From an uncultured Candidatus Melainabacteria bacterium (GTDB lineage Bacteria; Cyanobacteriota; Vampirovibrionia; Gastranaerophilales; Gastranaerophilaceae), in NCBI GenBank assembly GCA_934757255.1, contig CAKVLL010000025.1:1-25904 (forward strand): a stretch of 25,904 nt of DNA, given 5' to 3'. Below are positions 1 through 8,400 of the stretch, one piece after another. How positions within the stretch are numbered: position 1 is the stretch's first letter; each line of letters opens with the position of its first letter. The notes beneath the pieces were generated by a model. It was given only the letters and a program-made list of their open reading frames with translations. It was not told where the DNA came from and did not search any database. A program made the translations under genes and the position numbers.

Positions 1-1062
1 ATCGTTGATTGGGTTAGAAAAGATATCAAGCCTTTAGATATAATTACAAGAGATAGCTTGAGAAATATGATTATTGCGGATTTAGGTATGGGCGGTTCTA
101 CAAATTCGTTCTTGCATATTTTGGCTTTAGCAAATGCTGCAGGATTGGGTGAAGCCTCTGAGTTGGTTGACACCTCACCCCAACCCTCTCCTCAAGGAGA
201 GGGGGCAAAGTGCGCCCAATTAGCACAAAAGGTCATTCCCTCTCCACGGGGGAGGGCTAGGGAGGAGGCTTATCAAGAAACCCCTCAAACAGTTTCACTT
301 AAAGACTTTGACGAACTCTCTCACAAAATCCATCAATTTGTAAAACTAGAACCATCTTCTAATATAACGATGACTGCATTTCATCAAGCAGGCGGAATTC
401 CTGCCGTAGTGGATGAACTTATAAAAAGCGTTCCTGAATTTAAAGCGACAAGAAAATTTGCAGGAGTTTATTCTGATAAATCAATTATTCATCCTTATTC
501 AGAACCGTTTACAACAAAACCGGGGCTGGGGATTTTACGAGGAAATATTGCGCCTGAAGGTTCTGTAATTAAGATTTCTGCGGTTGATGAAAGTTGTTAC
601 GAATTTGAAGGTATAGCAAAAACTTTTGATTCGGAAGAAGAAGCAATGAACGCCCTAGAAAACGATTTAATTAAAGAAGGTGATGTAATAGTTATTCGAT
701 ATGAAGGTCCAAAAGGCGGCCCAGGCATGCGAGAAATGCTTGCTCCAACATCATTGCTTGTAGGAAAAGGCTTGGGAACAAAAGCCGCTTTGATAACGGA
801 CGGACGCTTTTCCGGCGGTACAAGGGGAATTTGTGTTGGGCACATTTGTCCGGAGGCTGCTAACGGCGGCGTGATTGCTTTGATTAAAAACGGCGATAAA
901 ATCAAAATTGACATCAATAATAGAACATTGGATTTGCTTGTATCAGAAAATGAACTTGAAGAACGCAGAAATTCGCTAAAACCATTTATAACCAAAGCAA
1001 AAGGTTATTTGGGTAAATATTCAAGAACCGTCCAAGACGCAAGCCATGGAGCAATTGTTTAA
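1..1062 (+). CDS. ilvD: Dihydroxy-acid dehydratase, C-terminal part (5' end outside window)
   Basis: The reading frame is open from base 1, so the N-terminal part lies outside the window. IlvD is an Fe-S enzyme that dehydrates 2,3-dihydroxy acids to 2-keto acids in isoleucine, valine and pantothenate synthesis. Family motifs seen are GMGGSTNS, the VVIRYEGPKGGPGMREML segment, and ITDGRFSGGTRG followed by GHICPEAANGG, whose GRFSGG serine is in the active site. Between ALANAAG and SLKDFDEL, where relatives have only a few residues, there are about 45 extra residues (about 50-98 of this fragment) including SPQPSPQGEG. These are encoded by a palindromic repeat that keeps the frame open. The stop is one base before the ATG of the next gene, which suggests co-transcription. 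Identity is near certain; whether the insert is tolerated is inferred from the intact frame. Confidence 0.95.
   Translation: MVDWVRKDIKPLDIITRDSLRNMIIADLGMGGSTNSFLHILALANAAGLGEASELVDTSPQPSPQGEGAKCAQLAQKVIPSPRGRAREEAYQETPQTVSLKDFDELSHKIHQFVKLEPSSNITMTAFHQAGGIPAVVDELIKSVPEFKATRKFAGVYSDKSIIHPYSEPFTTKPGLGILRGNIAPEGSVIKISAVDESCYEFEGIAKTFDSEEEAMNALENDLIKEGDVIVIRYEGPKGGPGMREMLAPTSLLVGKGLGTKAALITDGRFSGGTRGICVGHICPEAANGGVIALIKNGDKIKIDINNRTLDLLVSENELEERRNSLKPFITKAKGYLGKYSRTVQDASHGAIV
171..278. repeat. Palindromic repeat inserted in frame within ilvD
   Basis: The left arm starts at CCTCACCCCAACCCTCTCC (173-191). The right arm (about 238-276) contains CCCTCTCCACGGGGGAGGG and ends in GGGAGGAGG, the imperfect reverse complement of the left arm. 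A GTGCGCC...TTAGCAC segment sits between them. The left arm matches 11746-11782. The length and absence of stops in this frame let ilvD read through it. Confidence 0.8.
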
Positions 1063-1063
1063 A

Positions 1064-1564
1064 ATGACAAACAAAACAAATTTACGAAAATGGGCTAAAA
1101 CTTTTGACAAATCGCAATATAGCGCAAAGTTTGTGGAATTAATTCGAAAAACAGATGAATATAAGCAAGCTAAAAACATAATGATTTTTTATCCGCTTAA
1201 AAATGAAGTAAATTTGTTATCACTTTTAGAAGATAAAGAAAAAAAGTTTTTTTTACCTAAAATTGATGGCGACAATCTCTTGTGCTGTTCTTTTGACGAA
1301 AGTCAAGAACTTTGTACATCTTGTTTTAAAACAAAAGAGCCTACAACACCACCTTGCGATAAAAATTGCATAGATTTAGTCATTGTACCGGCTTTATGCT
1401 GCGACAAAAATAATTTTCGCCTTGGATACGGGGGAGGTTTTTATGATAGATTTTTAAAAGACTTTAAAGGCAATTCTATCGTTTGTCTACCTAAAAGTTT
1501 AATAATTGAAACTATTTATCCAGAAAAATATGACATCCCAATAAACACAATCATCAGCTGCTAA
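1064..1564 (+). CDS. 5-formyltetrahydrofolate cyclo-ligase family protein
   Basis: This 166-aa protein belongs to the 5-FTHF cyclo-ligase (MTHFS/YgfA) family, which converts 5-formyl-THF to 5,10-methenyl-THF using ATP and feeds the cytosolic one-carbon pool. Seen in the sequence are a basic N-terminal helix (NLRKWAKTF), the IMIFYPLKNEVN segment that matches the family's substrate-binding region, and the signature LGYGGGFYDRFL near the C terminus. The chosen ATG at 1064 follows the ilvD stop by one base and has GGAG at 1048-1051. An in-frame ATG at 1046 would overlap ilvD and add six residues that the family does not need. It is probably co-transcribed with ilvD. The C terminus (PINTIISC) is typical for the family. 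Confidence 0.88.
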   Translation: MTNKTNLRKWAKTFDKSQYSAKFVELIRKTDEYKQAKNIMIFYPLKNEVNLLSLLEDKEKKFFLPKIDGDNLLCCSFDESQELCTSCFKTKEPTTPPCDKNCIDLVIVPALCCDKNNFRLGYGGGFYDRFLKDFKGNSIVCLPKSLIIETIYPEKYDIPINTIISC

Positions 1565-1616
1565 AACATTCTACAACAATTACAATTAATAAATTAATGG
1601 AATATTTATTAATATA

Positions 1617-1645
1617 TTGACAAATACATGCTGCCGATTTAATAT
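1617..1645 (+). promoter_or_regulatory. Sigma70-type promoter for the 80-aa gene
   Basis: A perfect -35 TTGACA (1617-1622) is followed by a 17-bp spacer and -10 TAATAT (1640-1645). Transcription would start near 1652, about 33 bases before the TTG start and upstream of the AGGAG ribosome binding site at 1673-1677. It is one of the two best consensus matches in the window. Confidence 0.75.
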
Positions 1646-1684
1646 GTTATTTATTAATATATTTACGTTTTTAGGAGCTATACA

Positions 1685-1927
1685 TTGGACTATTTCACAA
1701 AAGATTACAACTCAAAATACATAAATCAAAATGAAGAAAAACGAATAAAACTAGAAAAACTAATTGCAATAAATTCATCATTAATTGACTTATTAAAAGA
1801 CGCCTGTGAATTCAACATTGATTTAGAATACATTTCAAATATTCACTCCGCCCTATCTGTCATATCAGAAAAACAATTAGAATCTTTAAAACTGGTTTCA
1901 GAACTCATATCACAAAACGCGGTCTAA
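1685..1927 (+). CDS. Small helical protein of unknown function (TTG start)
   Basis: I do not recognise this 80-aa protein. It starts with TTG; no in-frame ATG exists nearby, and AGGAG lies 7 bases upstream of the TTG. It is soluble-looking, without a signal peptide or membrane segment. Charged residues dominate the first 25 positions (NEEKRIKLEKL), and two amphipathic helices appear likely (about 18-43 and 50-77), ending in LKLVSELISQNAV. A small helical-bundle adaptor or chaperone is possible but is only a guess. It has its own strong promoter (1617-1645) and lies between the folate enzyme and maf. The promoter, ribosome binding site and coding-like composition make a real gene likely. Confidence 0.7.
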   Translation: MDYFTKDYNSKYINQNEEKRIKLEKLIAINSSLIDLLKDACEFNIDLEYISNIHSALSVISEKQLESLKLVSELISQNAV

Positions 1928-1940
1928 ATCCAACACACAA

Positions 1941-1968
1941 TTAACATCAGCACTTAACAAAATAGTAT
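1941..1968 (+). promoter_or_regulatory. Possible promoter for maf
   Basis: TTAACA (1941-1946), a 16-bp spacer and TAGTAT (1963-1968) lie in the 82-bp gap before maf. Each hexamer departs from consensus and the region is AT-rich, so this is tentative. Confidence 0.3.
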
Positions 1969-2009
1969 TTTTGTGGTTTCATTTGATTAGCAACAATTAA
2001 GAGGCCTAC

Positions 2010-2582
2010 ATGAAACTTATATTAGCATCTAACTCTCCGAGAAGAAAACAAATTTTGAATGATATGGGACTTGAATTTGAAGTCATTCCATCAAACTATG
2101 ACGAAAAACTTTCTGATAATATTTTTTCTTATGAAAAAATAGAAGATTTAGCTACACAAAAATGCCTTGATGTTGTCAGACGCGTAAATAATGGAGAAAC
2201 TGTTATTGCCGCAGACACTGTAGTTGTTTTACACAACAAAATTTTAGGAAAGCCTCATTCAAAAGAAGATGCATTTAAAATGTTAAAGTCCTTATCCGGC
2301 GCTACTCATTCTGTTGTTACTTCAATTTGCGCCATAAACACAAAGACAAATCGAGCAGCACTTTTATCAACAACAAGTTATGTAAGATTTACAGATTGGT
2401 CAGATGAGATGATTCATTATTATATAGATGAATTTAATCCGCTAGATAAAGCAGGAAGCTACGGAATACAAGAACTTCCTCCAAATTATTTAGATAAATT
2501 TGAAGGAAGTTTTGAAAATATAGTTGGCTTAGCACCAGAAAGCGTTAAGGCCGTTCTTACTCAACTTAATTTCCATCAGTAG
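2010..2582 (+). CDS. maf: Maf-family nucleoside triphosphate pyrophosphatase
   Basis: At 190 aa this is a full-length Maf/YhdE-type protein. These cytosolic enzymes hydrolyse (d)NTPs, often dTTP, UTP or modified pyrimidine nucleotides, to the monophosphate and pyrophosphate, and are linked to house-cleaning and septum control. Signatures seen are the N-terminal ASNSPRRKQIL, the catalytic region IAADTVVVL followed by LGKP, SLSGATHSVVTS, and the C-terminal DKAGSYGIQE. An AGAGG ribosome binding site precedes the ATG. Its last 17 bases overlap the end of the convergent S1-domain gene. Which substrate it prefers cannot be told from sequence alone. Confidence 0.93.
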   Translation: MKLILASNSPRRKQILNDMGLEFEVIPSNYDEKLSDNIFSYEKIEDLATQKCLDVVRRVNNGETVIAADTVVVLHNKILGKPHSKEDAFKMLKSLSGATHSVVTSICAINTKTNRAALLSTTSYVRFTDWSDEMIHYYIDEFNPLDKAGSYGIQELPPNYLDKFEGSFENIVGLAPESVKAVLTQLNFHQ

Positions 2583-3624
2583 CTAAACCTAAAGAGATTC
2601 TCTTATCCTTAGGATTAAACTTTACAATTTTTGTATTGATTTTATCGCCAGCGTTTAAAATACAACCACCTGCATTTTGATATTCAGCAAGAGCAGATTG
2701 AGGTAAAAGAGCTTCAACACCAGGAAGAACTTCTACAAATGCACCAAAAGATTTAATTCTTGTTATAACGCCTTCTTTTACATCACCTTCTTTTAATTCT
2801 TCCTCTGCCTTTAACCAAGGATCAGGTTCTGTATTTTTTAAACTTAAGCTAATTCTTTGTTTATTATAATCAACGTCAATAATTTCAACATTAATTTCTT
2901 GACCAACCTTTAATAAATCTGTCGGATGTTCAACCCATTTCCAAGAGATTTGCGATAGTGGAAGCAAACAATCAACCCCACCAACATTAACAAATGCACC
3001 GAAATCCGTAATTCTAACAACTTCACCTTTAACAATCTGCCCAACCTCAACCTGTTCAAAAACATTTTTCCTAGTTTCCGCCAAATTTGTTTCAAAAACT
3101 TTTTTGTTAGATAAAATCAAGTTGTTTTGAGCTTTGTCAATTGTCAAAATTTTAACATCAATCTTGTCACCAGGGCTTGAAATTGTTTCTCTGGCACACA
3201 ATTGACCCTGAGGGATAAAACCTTGAACCCCAGAAACATCAACAACAACTCCACCTTTAACCATCTGTGAAACAACAACAGAAATGGTTTCATCTGCTTC
3301 TTTAACTTTTTCCAATTCAGCCCAAGTGTGCGCTAAATGAACTTTTTTATATGAAAGTAAAAATTTTCCATTCTCATCACAATCTTGTGTTATCAGAAAC
3401 TCATATTCTACATTTTTTTCTAATACTTCTTCTACCTTTGCACCTTTATCAGATGAAACCTCGTAACTTGGGACAAAAGCCGTACTTTTTGAGCCTATAT
3501 CAACTATTGCACCATTAGATTCATAATCACAAACCACACCTTTGACAATATCCCCTCGCTTGAAATTATAATCATACTTCGCTAAAAGTGATTCAAAATC
3601 ACAATCTGAATACTGTTGAACCAT
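2566..3624 (-). CDS. rpsA: S1-domain RNA-binding protein (ribosomal protein S1-like)
   Basis: This 352-aa protein carries four S1 (OB-fold) RNA-binding domains at about residues 17-88, 103-170, 186-256 and 271-345. The third and fourth show the classic pattern (GQIVKGEVVRITDFGAFVNV and EGDVKEGVITRIKSFGAFVEV), each ending in KRISLSLK- or KRISLGLA-like strands. Protein S1 binds mRNA at the 30S platform and helps initiation; this short form resembles the three-to-four-domain S1 of cyanobacteria and other non-proteobacteria rather than the six-domain E. coli type. The ATG at 3622-3624 is chosen because AAGGAG lies 7 bases upstream; a longer reading frame exists but reads through the promoter. It overlaps the convergent maf end by 17 bp. 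Confidence 0.88.
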   Translation of the reverse strand: MVQQYSDCDFESLLAKYDYNFKRGDIVKGVVCDYESNGAIVDIGSKSTAFVPSYEVSSDKGAKVEEVLEKNVEYEFLITQDCDENGKFLLSYKKVHLAHTWAELEKVKEADETISVVVSQMVKGGVVVDVSGVQGFIPQGQLCARETISSPGDKIDVKILTIDKAQNNLILSNKKVFETNLAETRKNVFEQVEVGQIVKGEVVRITDFGAFVNVGGVDCLLPLSQISWKWVEHPTDLLKVGQEINVEIIDVDYNKQRISLSLKNTEPDPWLKAEEELKEGDVKEGVITRIKSFGAFVEVLPGVEALLPQSALAEYQNAGGCILNAGDKINTKIVKFNPKDKRISLGLATDGN

Positions 3625-3658
3625 TCGTATTCTCCTTTTACATAATAAACACGAGGTT

Positions 3659-3687
3659 ATTATAGCATATTTTCTGCAATTCGGCAA
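3659..3687 (-). promoter_or_regulatory. Promoter of the S1-domain gene
   Basis: On the minus strand, TTGCCG (3682-3687), a 17-bp spacer and TATAAT (3659-3664) occur, with an extended -10 TG. Transcription would start near 3652, about 28 bases before the ATG at 3624 and upstream of its AAGGAG site. Confidence 0.7.
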
Positions 3688-3796
3688 TAGGGGAGTCATT
3701 TTTAGAAGATTTAATTTATATTTAAACGTCAAACATTAAACAATATACCAAAATAAAAAATTTTAAATCAAAATAATAACACCACTCTCACAAAAC

Positions 3797-3822
3797 AAAT
3801 GACGCTCTAATGAGCGTCATTT
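3797..3822. terminator. Rho-independent terminator downstream of ftsZ
   Basis: An 11-bp perfect stem pairs AAATGACGCTC (3797-3807) with GAGCGTCATTT (3812-3822) around a 4-base loop. It lies 23 bases past the ftsZ stop, and on the minus strand a T-rich stretch (TTTGTTTTG) follows it. A T-rich tail also follows on the plus strand. Confidence 0.82.
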
Positions 3823-3845
3823 AAAATTTTATTTATTACTTCTTT

Positions 3846-5018
3846 CTACTTGCGCAAAAAATCAGGAATTTGAATATCAGTAATTCCGTTTGGCATCATA
3901 GGTGCTTTTGGCTGTTGAACATTGTTAAATGCACCTGAGAAAAATTCTGCTGCACTAATTGAACGGTTTTCCACTTTTTCTTCAATAGGCATTTGAGATT
4001 TTAGTTCAAAACCTGTTGCAATTACAGTAATTTGAATTTCACCTTGAATATTATCATCAACAACAGCACCAATAATAACTCTAGCATCATCAAGAACTGC
4101 ATCGTTAATAATATTTGTAGCATCAGTTACTTCATGTAATGTCATATCAGGACCACCTGTGATATTAACAATAACACCGGAAGCGCCATTGATTGACGTT
4201 TCAAGAAGTTGAGAATTGATAGCAATCTTAGCGGCTTCAATTGCTCTACCTTCACCTGTACCACGTCCTATACCCATTAGAGCAGAACCTGACGCAGCCA
4301 TTACACTCTTAACGTCTGCAAAGTCAACGTTAATCAAACCAGGGATTGTGATGATGTCCGAAATACCTTGAACACCTCTTAGAAGAACTTCATCAACTAC
4401 GATGAAGGATTCTTGAAGTGATACACGTCTATCTACAACATCTAACAATTTATCATTAGGAATAACGATAAGAGCATCTACAGATTCTCTTAATTTTTCA
4501 AGACCTTGTTGTGCTTGGTTTTGTCTTCTTTTTCCTTCAAAAGAAAATGGTTTTGTAACAACACCGATTGTCAAAATACCCAAATCTTTTGCGATTTTAG
4601 CAACAACAGGTGCAGCACCGGTACCAGTACCACCGCCCATGCCGGCAGTTACAAACACCATATCTGCGCCTTCGATTGCACTTGTAATTTCTTGTTGTGC
4701 TTCTTCAGCAGCCTTTTCACCAACTTGAGGTTCACCGCCAGCACCAAGACCGTTTGTCAATTTAGCACCTAATTGAATTTTATTTTTACAAGTTGAGTAT
4801 TGCAAAACTTGTAAATCAGTATTCATCAACCAGAATTCAACGCCAGTTAAACCTGACTTAATCATTCTGTTCACAGCATTTCCGCCGCCGCCACCAACAC
4901 CGATAACCTTAATCTTAGCAGGGCTGATTCCTGGTGCTGGTTGTTGAGTCATATTATCTGATGATTGAATGTTTTCAATATCTTTTCTTCCGAAAATATC
5001 TGGTCCTAAATTGTCCAC
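3846..5018 (-). CDS. ftsZ: Cell division protein FtsZ
   Basis: FtsZ is the tubulin-like GTPase that polymerises into the cytokinetic Z ring. The 390-aa protein has the nucleotide-binding start IKVIGVGGGGGNAVNRM (residues 36-52), the tubulin signature GGGTGTG (128-134), the synergy-loop region (VDFADVKSVM) and a C-terminal conserved peptide DIQIPDFLRK that binds membrane tethers and regulators. Segments VEFWLMNTDLQVL and QLGAKLTNGLGAGG resemble cyanobacterial FtsZ, which supports a Cyanobacteria-related host. The start is GTG at 5016-5018 with GAGG a few bases upstream. The unstructured linker between core and tail is short. It stands alone, without ftsA or ftsQ beside it, as is common in this lineage, and ends at a strong terminator. 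Confidence 0.97.
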   Translation of the reverse strand: MDNLGPDIFGRKDIENIQSSDNMTQQPAPGISPAKIKVIGVGGGGGNAVNRMIKSGLTGVEFWLMNTDLQVLQYSTCKNKIQLGAKLTNGLGAGGEPQVGEKAAEEAQQEITSAIEGADMVFVTAGMGGGTGTGAAPVVAKIAKDLGILTIGVVTKPFSFEGKRRQNQAQQGLEKLRESVDALIVIPNDKLLDVVDRRVSLQESFIVVDEVLLRGVQGISDIITIPGLINVDFADVKSVMAASGSALMGIGRGTGEGRAIEAAKIAINSQLLETSINGASGVIVNITGGPDMTLHEVTDATNIINDAVLDDARVIIGAVVDDNIQGEIQITVIATGFELKSQMPIEEKVENRSISAAEFFSGAFNNVQQPKAPMMPNGITDIQIPDFLRK

Positions 5019-5407
5019 AATTATTCCTCTTTTTACTTTTCTATACTATACCATTATACTAACATACTATTTTAAATAGAAACAAATGTAAAGTTTTAAA
5101 CGTGAAATTTAATATAAATTTACATGACTATTCTACACTTCAAAAAAGATACTACAAAACAACTGTAATAAACTCCTGTTCAAATATATATCCACATCAC
5201 TAAAATCACAATTATTTATCAACCAGCAAATATACCTAATTTTCTAAATGCGTCAACACGAAATAATGTAAAGTTTTGTAACAACTTTTTACAAATATGT
5301 TATTAAAAATTTTTATGTGGAATTAACAAAATATAAGGGTTAGTAAAAGGGAATTATTCCTAATGCTTTAACCAAGACAGTATAAATAAATAAGGAGAAA
5401 ATTGAAT
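5019..5407. other. AT-rich intergenic region upstream of ftsZ
   Basis: No tRNA or larger gene is visible in this stretch. A minus-strand TATAAT (5053-5058) is a plausible ftsZ -10, but without a convincing -35. The word TGTAAAGTTTT occurs twice (5087-5097 and 5267-5277), and the second copy is followed by AACTTTTTACA, making an inverted repeat. TATAAA at 5381 could serve the plus-strand microprotein. Confidence 0.45.
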
Positions 5408-5494
5408 ATGGAAATTTTAAATTTAGTTTTATTCGGATGTGTATTTTACTTAGCATTAATTGGCATTCCTAGCCTATGCGAAAAGAAACACTAA
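5408..5494 (+). CDS. Putative 28-aa single-pass membrane microprotein
   Basis: An ATG with AAGGAG (5392-5397) ten bases upstream opens a 28-codon frame. It encodes MEILNLVLFGCVFYLALIG and then IPSLCEKKH: one hydrophobic helix (about residues 3-21) with a short basic tail, the usual look of bacterial membrane microproteins. The stop is 5 bases from the end of the convergent 1093-aa gene. TATAAA at 5381-5386 is too close to the ribosome binding site to be a convincing -10. The function is unknown, and I do not match it to a named family. The coding call rests on the ribosome binding site and the clean membrane-helix composition only. Confidence 0.5.
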   Translation: MEILNLVLFGCVFYLALIGIPSLCEKKH

Positions 5495-5499
5495 TTATA

Positions 5500-8400
5500 T
5501 TAAATTAAGCGAGAAAGTTTTTCGTCTGATGTCGCAATCGCAAGTTTTTGTTCTTCTGATTCAACATTAACAGACGAAATGCCGTTCGTCTTGACAATAT
5601 CAATAAACAACTTTTCAAAAATAACGTACAAAATCATGTTATTATTCTTCTGAAGAAAAGCAAGAGAATCATTTATAATGAGCAATGCTTCTTCAGGCTT
5701 TGATTGTGAAATTCGAATACGTGCAATAAAATATTGAGCAAGCAATTTGATGTTAAAAATGGCAGATTTATCAGCCTTTATAAATATATCATTATAAATC
5801 GCCTCTGCTTTTTGCAAAATACCAATATTAGCGTACGAATATCCTATCAACAAATCACAAAACAGTTCGAGCTGATGCTGATGAGTTTCTGTTGCAAGAA
5901 GTTTAGCTTGATATATATTTTGAGCGAAATTTTTATAATCGTCAGAATGCTCTTCATATTCTTGCAAAATAAGATAAATTATTTTAGAAAAAGCCGTTGC
6001 GTTTTCAACATCTGATGGAGCAAAATGCTTACCGTTCAAAAATTCTTGGATTGCAAGAACAGCATTTTTATCAGGTAAATCCTCTCCAAATGAAACATGT
6101 ATAATTTCAAAAAATTCTAACAAGTCGTCATCTTGTCTAAATAATTTAGCAAAAGCAACAAGCCTAAAAATTTCAAACATGTGTTCTACAAACAAATTCA
6201 TAGAAAAACTTGCCGGTTTTATTTTTTCTATAATTTCAGGCTTAAGTATGCTTAATAAATCTTTTGCGACTTCAATACATTGTGATAAATCGCCAATATT
6301 AAACAAAATTTCAATATTAACAAGAGATAATAACAAGAACTTTGTATTTACAACACCGTCAACAAGCAACTTTGGATTCGGCATTCTAGTTAAAATGTTA
6401 TGCAAAAGCGAAAGTGCATCTGTATAATTAGACGAAATTAATGCGCCTTGTAACATCAAATTTGAAAGTTTAACAATTTGTTCATTATTTTCGTCCTTTA
6501 TGGCATCCATTAAAAGAAATTTTTCAATTGAATATATCTTTTCCGGAGAATAACTATAAAGACTCATTAATATGTTCTGATAAACTTCTTTTTTATTTTC
6601 TTCAATTTCTTCCGTTGAAATATTGTCTTTTATATGCTCAATTAACGACAAAAATCCTAAACAATTTTTTAAATAAGCATCATAATCTCCGGTTTTCATT
6701 GCAAATTGTGAGTTTCGCCAGAGCAATAAATACTCTTCTTTAAACAAACTTAGCTTACCCATCAAAAACAATGTTGAAGTATCATCCAAACCTTTTGCCA
6801 AATTTGCAAGAATATTTTTGGACAAAAACTCAATTATTGGCGGCTTTAAAGAAGATTCTAAAATCGGCTTCAATAAATTATAATTATTTATATACAAAAA
6901 GCTTTCTTTTACATATATAAATCCCAATTCTTCAAGTAACTTTACATTTTTTTCAACATCTTTTATACCTAATTTTGAAAGTGTTGCAAAATCCAGCCGT
7001 GAACCTAAAAATACGGAATAAGCAAGAATCATAGATGCATCCATAAATTTTCCTAAATGCTTCAAACGCGCTTTTAACAAACCCGACAAGTCTTTTGGCA
7101 AAATAACAGAATTTTTATTCTTTATAATTAATCGATTTTCAAAATCAATAAGAACACCTTTTTCTATCAAAAATTTTATGGCATTTTCAAAATACAATAA
7201 TGAACCTTTGAAATTTTCTTTTATTTTTTCAAAGTAAAATGATTCTATGAAATCACCAGCTTCTTGCTTAATATCCGATAAAATTGAATCCATACTTATT
7301 TTTGTCAATATAAATTCCGAATAAAGAGAAGTTCTCAACAAGCCATTAATTTTAGAATGTAATACTGTTTCCGAATCAGTTGTAAAAATAAAATCAGCAT
7401 TAACTTTTTTAAACTTATCAAAATAAAGTTCCAATGTTTGAATAGAAGTATCGTCTACATTTTCAAAATTTTCGATAAAAATAACAGTATCTTTCAAAGA
7501 ACTGAGAAATTCTCCAAAATCTTCCATATAAGCAAATCTAGCATCTTCTGGTGTAGCAGCTTTCCTTGTTTTATCCAAAACTAAATCATAAAGAGATTTA
7601 AACCTTTTTACCTCGCAATCTGGTGATATAAAATTTTTATTAACCGAAAGCTTATAATAATCCCTAAATATTTCACTAAGCAAGCCCCAAGGTCTATAAG
7701 TCATTTCTTCCACACAACTTACATGTAAAATTCGCTTACCTTTAGCCTCAAAAAATCTAAAAATTTCTGATGTCGAAATACCAAACTCTCTCTTAGAACG
7801 AATTGATATAATCTTATTTTCACCAAGATTTTCTATTAACTTATTTGTAGGAATTTTAAAGAACTTACATTTTGCATTAATATCAAAAACCTTAAATCCA
7901 TAAATATCGTCACTTTCAACCACTTCGTTTTTTTTAATAATTTCTTTTGAATCGACCTTTAAAACCTCTTCCGAAGTATTTTCATTAGGCGGTAACACAT
8001 AATTAGGCAATAAAAGTTCATAAAACATTGTTGAAACACCATCTTTTTCAACAGAAAACAACGAATCGGTTTTAAAATCTTTATTTAAACAATCCCATAC
8101 AAATTGATCAAAAATTATTTGCATGCCTTTCAAATAAAGATTTTCTTCTTTTTGCGTGTTTAACAATTTAACATTAGTTTCTGTTGATACCTCTTCTAAA
8201 AGATTCTCTGCCTCTTTTTTTACTATCATTACACTCAACTTTAAAGAAGTTCCTAACTCCTTTATCACTTTTAAATTTAAATCTGCAAATGCATTTGCAA
8301 TTTTTATCGCAAGCCTAATTGCTTTATTAACTGATGTTGGAAATGAAAGTTCTTTGTTATAATTCACAACGAACGCATCATTATAAGTTATTATTCTACC

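Noticed and set aside
3625..3732. 36-residue N-terminal extension of the S1-domain protein
   Set aside because: It reads through the TTGCCG/TATAAT promoter and the ribosome binding site; the extension has no S1-like features.
5019..5407. tRNA or small RNA gene upstream of ftsZ
   Set aside because: No cloverleaf, no TTC-loop word and no terminator-like hairpin with a T-run; the AT content explains the weak pairings.
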